Shown piece after piece: positions 31,543-33,034 of a stretch of DNA of 33,034 bases. This stretch comes from Rhodococcus sp. AW25M09. Lineage in GTDB: Bacteria; Actinomycetota; Actinomycetes; Mycobacteriales; Mycobacteriaceae. A program made the translations under genes and the position numbers. Each line of letters starts with the position of its first letter. Position 1 is the first letter of the stretch. Under the pieces are notes generated by a model, which saw nothing but the letters and a program-made list of their open reading frames with translations, was not told the origin of the DNA and searched no databases. The stretch lies in assembly GCF_000333955.1 (NCBI RefSeq), contig NZ_CAPS01000123.1, positions 1-33,034 of the forward strand, in the 5' to 3' direction.

Positions 31543-32526
31543 TCACTTACTGGGCGACTCCTCTCCCGTCATCGAATCCGGCTCGTCGTACGTGACGGTG
31601 ATGTCCTGAAATCCTTTGTTGCGCTGCGCCTCTGCCTGGCCCGTGTACGAGTTCTTGTCACCCTCGGTGAGTTCGACGTTGTCGGTGAACGGCGTCAGTA
31701 GCGCCCGGGGATACAGGTGATCGACTCGAACGGCATTGATCTCGATGCACAGCACGATCAGCACCGCCGAGACGTACAAGAAGCCGAGCAGGCCGAGAAC
31801 GATCGCGAAGATTCCGTTGCTGGCGCTGGCGTTGCCGACGACGTACCGAACGTAGATGCCGCCGAACGATTGCAGTGCCTGCCAGATAACCGCGGCGATC
31901 GCAGCACCGGGAAGGACCTCGCGCACACTCAACTCACGTACGGTGCCGATGCGAAACGCGGCCGTGAAGACTGCGGCGTTGACGACCACGGCACCGATCA
32001 GCGCCAAGGCACCGCCCGCAAACCCGAAGACACCGGACGAGGCGATACCGCCCAGCACCGTCAACCCGATGACGGCGGTGCCGACGGTGCTCAGCAACAA
32101 CAGACCGCGCAAGCGTCCCTTGATCGGGTCCGGTTGCTCGTTTCGCGGCACCGACCATGCGGTGTTCATCGCATACTGCACCGCCAGAGACACCCCGAGT
32201 CCGCCGTACAGCGAACCGACCACACCGATGACGATTGCCGTGGTTCCGCCGCTGAGTCGATCCGGCTGACTCAGTTGATCACCGATGACCGGGATCTGAC
32301 TCATCGCCGAATCGATTATTCGACTCTGCAGCTCCGGATCGCCCGCCAGCACTATCCCCAGCACCGTGGTGAACAACAGCAGCAGCGGAAACAGCGAGAG
32401 GAACGAGTAGTACGCGATCAGTGCAGCGAGGTAACCCCCGCGGTCGTCGAGAAACTTGTACAGCACTGCCAGCGGGAAACCCGCCGACGGGTGCCTGCGC
32501 TGATAACTGTCCACCTTGGCGACCAT
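31543..32526 (-). CDS. YihY/BrkB family membrane protein
   Basis: A 327-aa integral membrane protein. The family signature lies near the start (RGGYLAALIAYYSFLSLFPLLLLFTTVLGI), with about six membrane segments in all and a hydrophilic C-terminal tail of about 55 residues. YihY/BrkB proteins are widespread; they are not RNase BN, and their transport role is uncertain. The ATG at 32526 (MVAKVDSYQRRHP) is preferred because it gives the usual N-terminus of actinobacterial members. An ATG at 32556 would add ten residues; neither has a good ribosome site. Confidence 0.88.
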   Translation of the reverse strand: MVAKVDSYQRRHPSAGFPLAVLYKFLDDRGGYLAALIAYYSFLSLFPLLLLFTTVLGIVLAGDPELQSRIIDSAMSQIPVIGDQLSQPDRLSGGTTAIVIGVVGSLYGGLGVSLAVQYAMNTAWSVPRNEQPDPIKGRLRGLLLLSTVGTAVIGLTVLGGIASSGVFGFAGGALALIGAVVVNAAVFTAAFRIGTVRELSVREVLPGAAIAAVIWQALQSFGGIYVRYVVGNASASNGIFAIVLGLLGFLYVSAVLIVLCIEINAVRVDHLYPRALLTPFTDNVELTEGDKNSYTGQAEAQRNKGFQDITVTYDEPDSMTGEESPSK

Positions 32527-32669
32527 CACCGGTCGAATGTAGCCACCGCCGACCATACGGAAACGTCGGCGATGTATGTGATCCAGATCTCGATGCCTGC
32601 GCGTGCGCTTTCGCCGATCGTCTTCGACTAACTCTTCAGTACCAACCCGGCACGACGAAAGGAACTCAC

Positions 32670-32840
32670 ATGAGCTTCATCGACAAGGCAAAGAACGCAG
32701 CAGAAGACGCCATCGGCAAGGCCAAGGAAGTTGTCGGCGACGCCACCGACAACAAGGACCTCGAGGCCGAGGGCAAGAAGGACCAGGGTTCGGCAGGCGT
32801 GAAGAAGGTCGGCGAGAACATCAAGGACACCTTCAAGTAG
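32670..32840 (+). CDS. CsbD-like stress protein
   Basis: A 56-aa very hydrophilic protein (AKNAAEDAIGKAKEVVGDATDN, GSAGVKKVGENIKDTFK) of the CsbD family, which is induced by general stress in several bacteria. Function is unknown. GAAAGGAA lies 5 nt before the ATG. It is divergent from YihY with 143 bp between starts; a stress sigma factor promoter was looked for there but not clearly seen. Confidence 0.9.
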   Translation: MSFIDKAKNAAEDAIGKAKEVVGDATDNKDLEAEGKKDQGSAGVKKVGENIKDTFK

Positions 32841-32850
32841 GTCGCACACA

Positions 32851-32886
32851 GCGAGGGTCGTCGATCGGGTGATCGGCGACCCTCGC
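32851..32886 (+). terminator. Hairpin after csbD-like gene
   Basis: GCGAGGGTCG (32851-32860) pairs perfectly with CGACCCTCGC (32877-32886) across a 16-nt loop, 10 nt after the stop. No T-run follows, as is common for actinobacterial terminators. Confidence 0.6.
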
Positions 32887-33034
32887 GGCGTCTCGCGGGA
32901 TCGTCCACTGTTCGATGAACACCCTCGGCAGAGGTGTATAAAATGCACAGCGCTGGCTGTTCGGCCGGTACCAGCGTCCAGCAGCAGGCGCATGATCGTG
33001 GATCTCTGTGACTCAGGAGCGGCAGAGATTCCGT
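32887..33034. other. Window end, no gene placed
   Basis: A TATAAA-like -10 box lies at 32937-32942 on the plus strand with a weak -35, and AGGAG occurs close to the window end. A plus-strand gene may begin just beyond 33034, but no start is visible. Confidence 0.3.

Overview
The window looks like a chromosomal stretch of a high-GC, mycolate-bearing actinobacterium, most likely Rhodococcus or a close relative. The pointers are a DesA3-type acyl-CoA desaturase next to its Rv3230c-type reductase, an FprB-type ferredoxin/ferredoxin reductase fusion, an antigen-85-like mycolyltransferase/esterase, many TetR/LacI-type control sites, and dense gene packing with 4-nt start/stop overlaps. No tRNA, rRNA, CRISPR array or insertion sequence was seen.

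Layout. (1) 1-4019, minus strand: an AurF-like diiron protein, an FprB-like reductase, an Rv3230c-like [2Fe-2S] flavoreductase and the 5' part of a membrane fatty acid desaturase, probably one redox/lipid unit. (2) 4292-10827, plus strand: a compact mycosporine-like amino acid (UV sunscreen) cluster. It holds a HAD-like protein without its catalytic aspartates, DDG synthase (mysA), O-methyltransferase (mysB), two ATP-grasp ligases (mysC, mysD), a TauD-type 2-oxoglutarate oxygenase and, 51 nt further on, a DUF1275 membrane protein. (3) 10841-12400: a TetR repressor divergent from a PhlG-like C-C hydrolase. (4) 12429-15182, minus: haloacid dehalogenase, membrane protein, pirin (with a MarR-like palindrome upstream) and a small GNAT protein. 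(5) 15232-21589: two secreted GH16 paralogues on the minus strand, one a CBM13-GH16 protein and one a lipoprotein. They bracket a plus-strand two-gene operon made of a stand-alone ATP-grasp ligase and a 689-aa protein of unknown family. The latter carries a papain-like Gln/Cys/His/Asn arrangement near its C-terminus. A very AT-rich divergent promoter region controls the left side. (6) 21674-24612, minus: HVA1/TUDOR small protein, mycolyltransferase-like esterase, ECF42-type sigma factor and its YCII partner. (7) 24709-31151, minus: a sugar-uptake operon with lipoprotein binding protein, permease, ATPase, PfkB kinase, uridine-kinase-like kinase, LacI regulator and class II aldolase. Its 391-bp upstream region is rich in palindromes. 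(8) 31543-32840: YihY membrane protein and a CsbD stress protein.

Two regions stand out as possibly new systems. The first is the mycosporine cluster, with its in-operon TauD-type tailoring oxygenase and nucleophile-less HAD protein. The second is the ATP-grasp/papain-like pair flanked by GH16 paralogues. Functional calls rest on motif reading and remembered family features; no database search was run.
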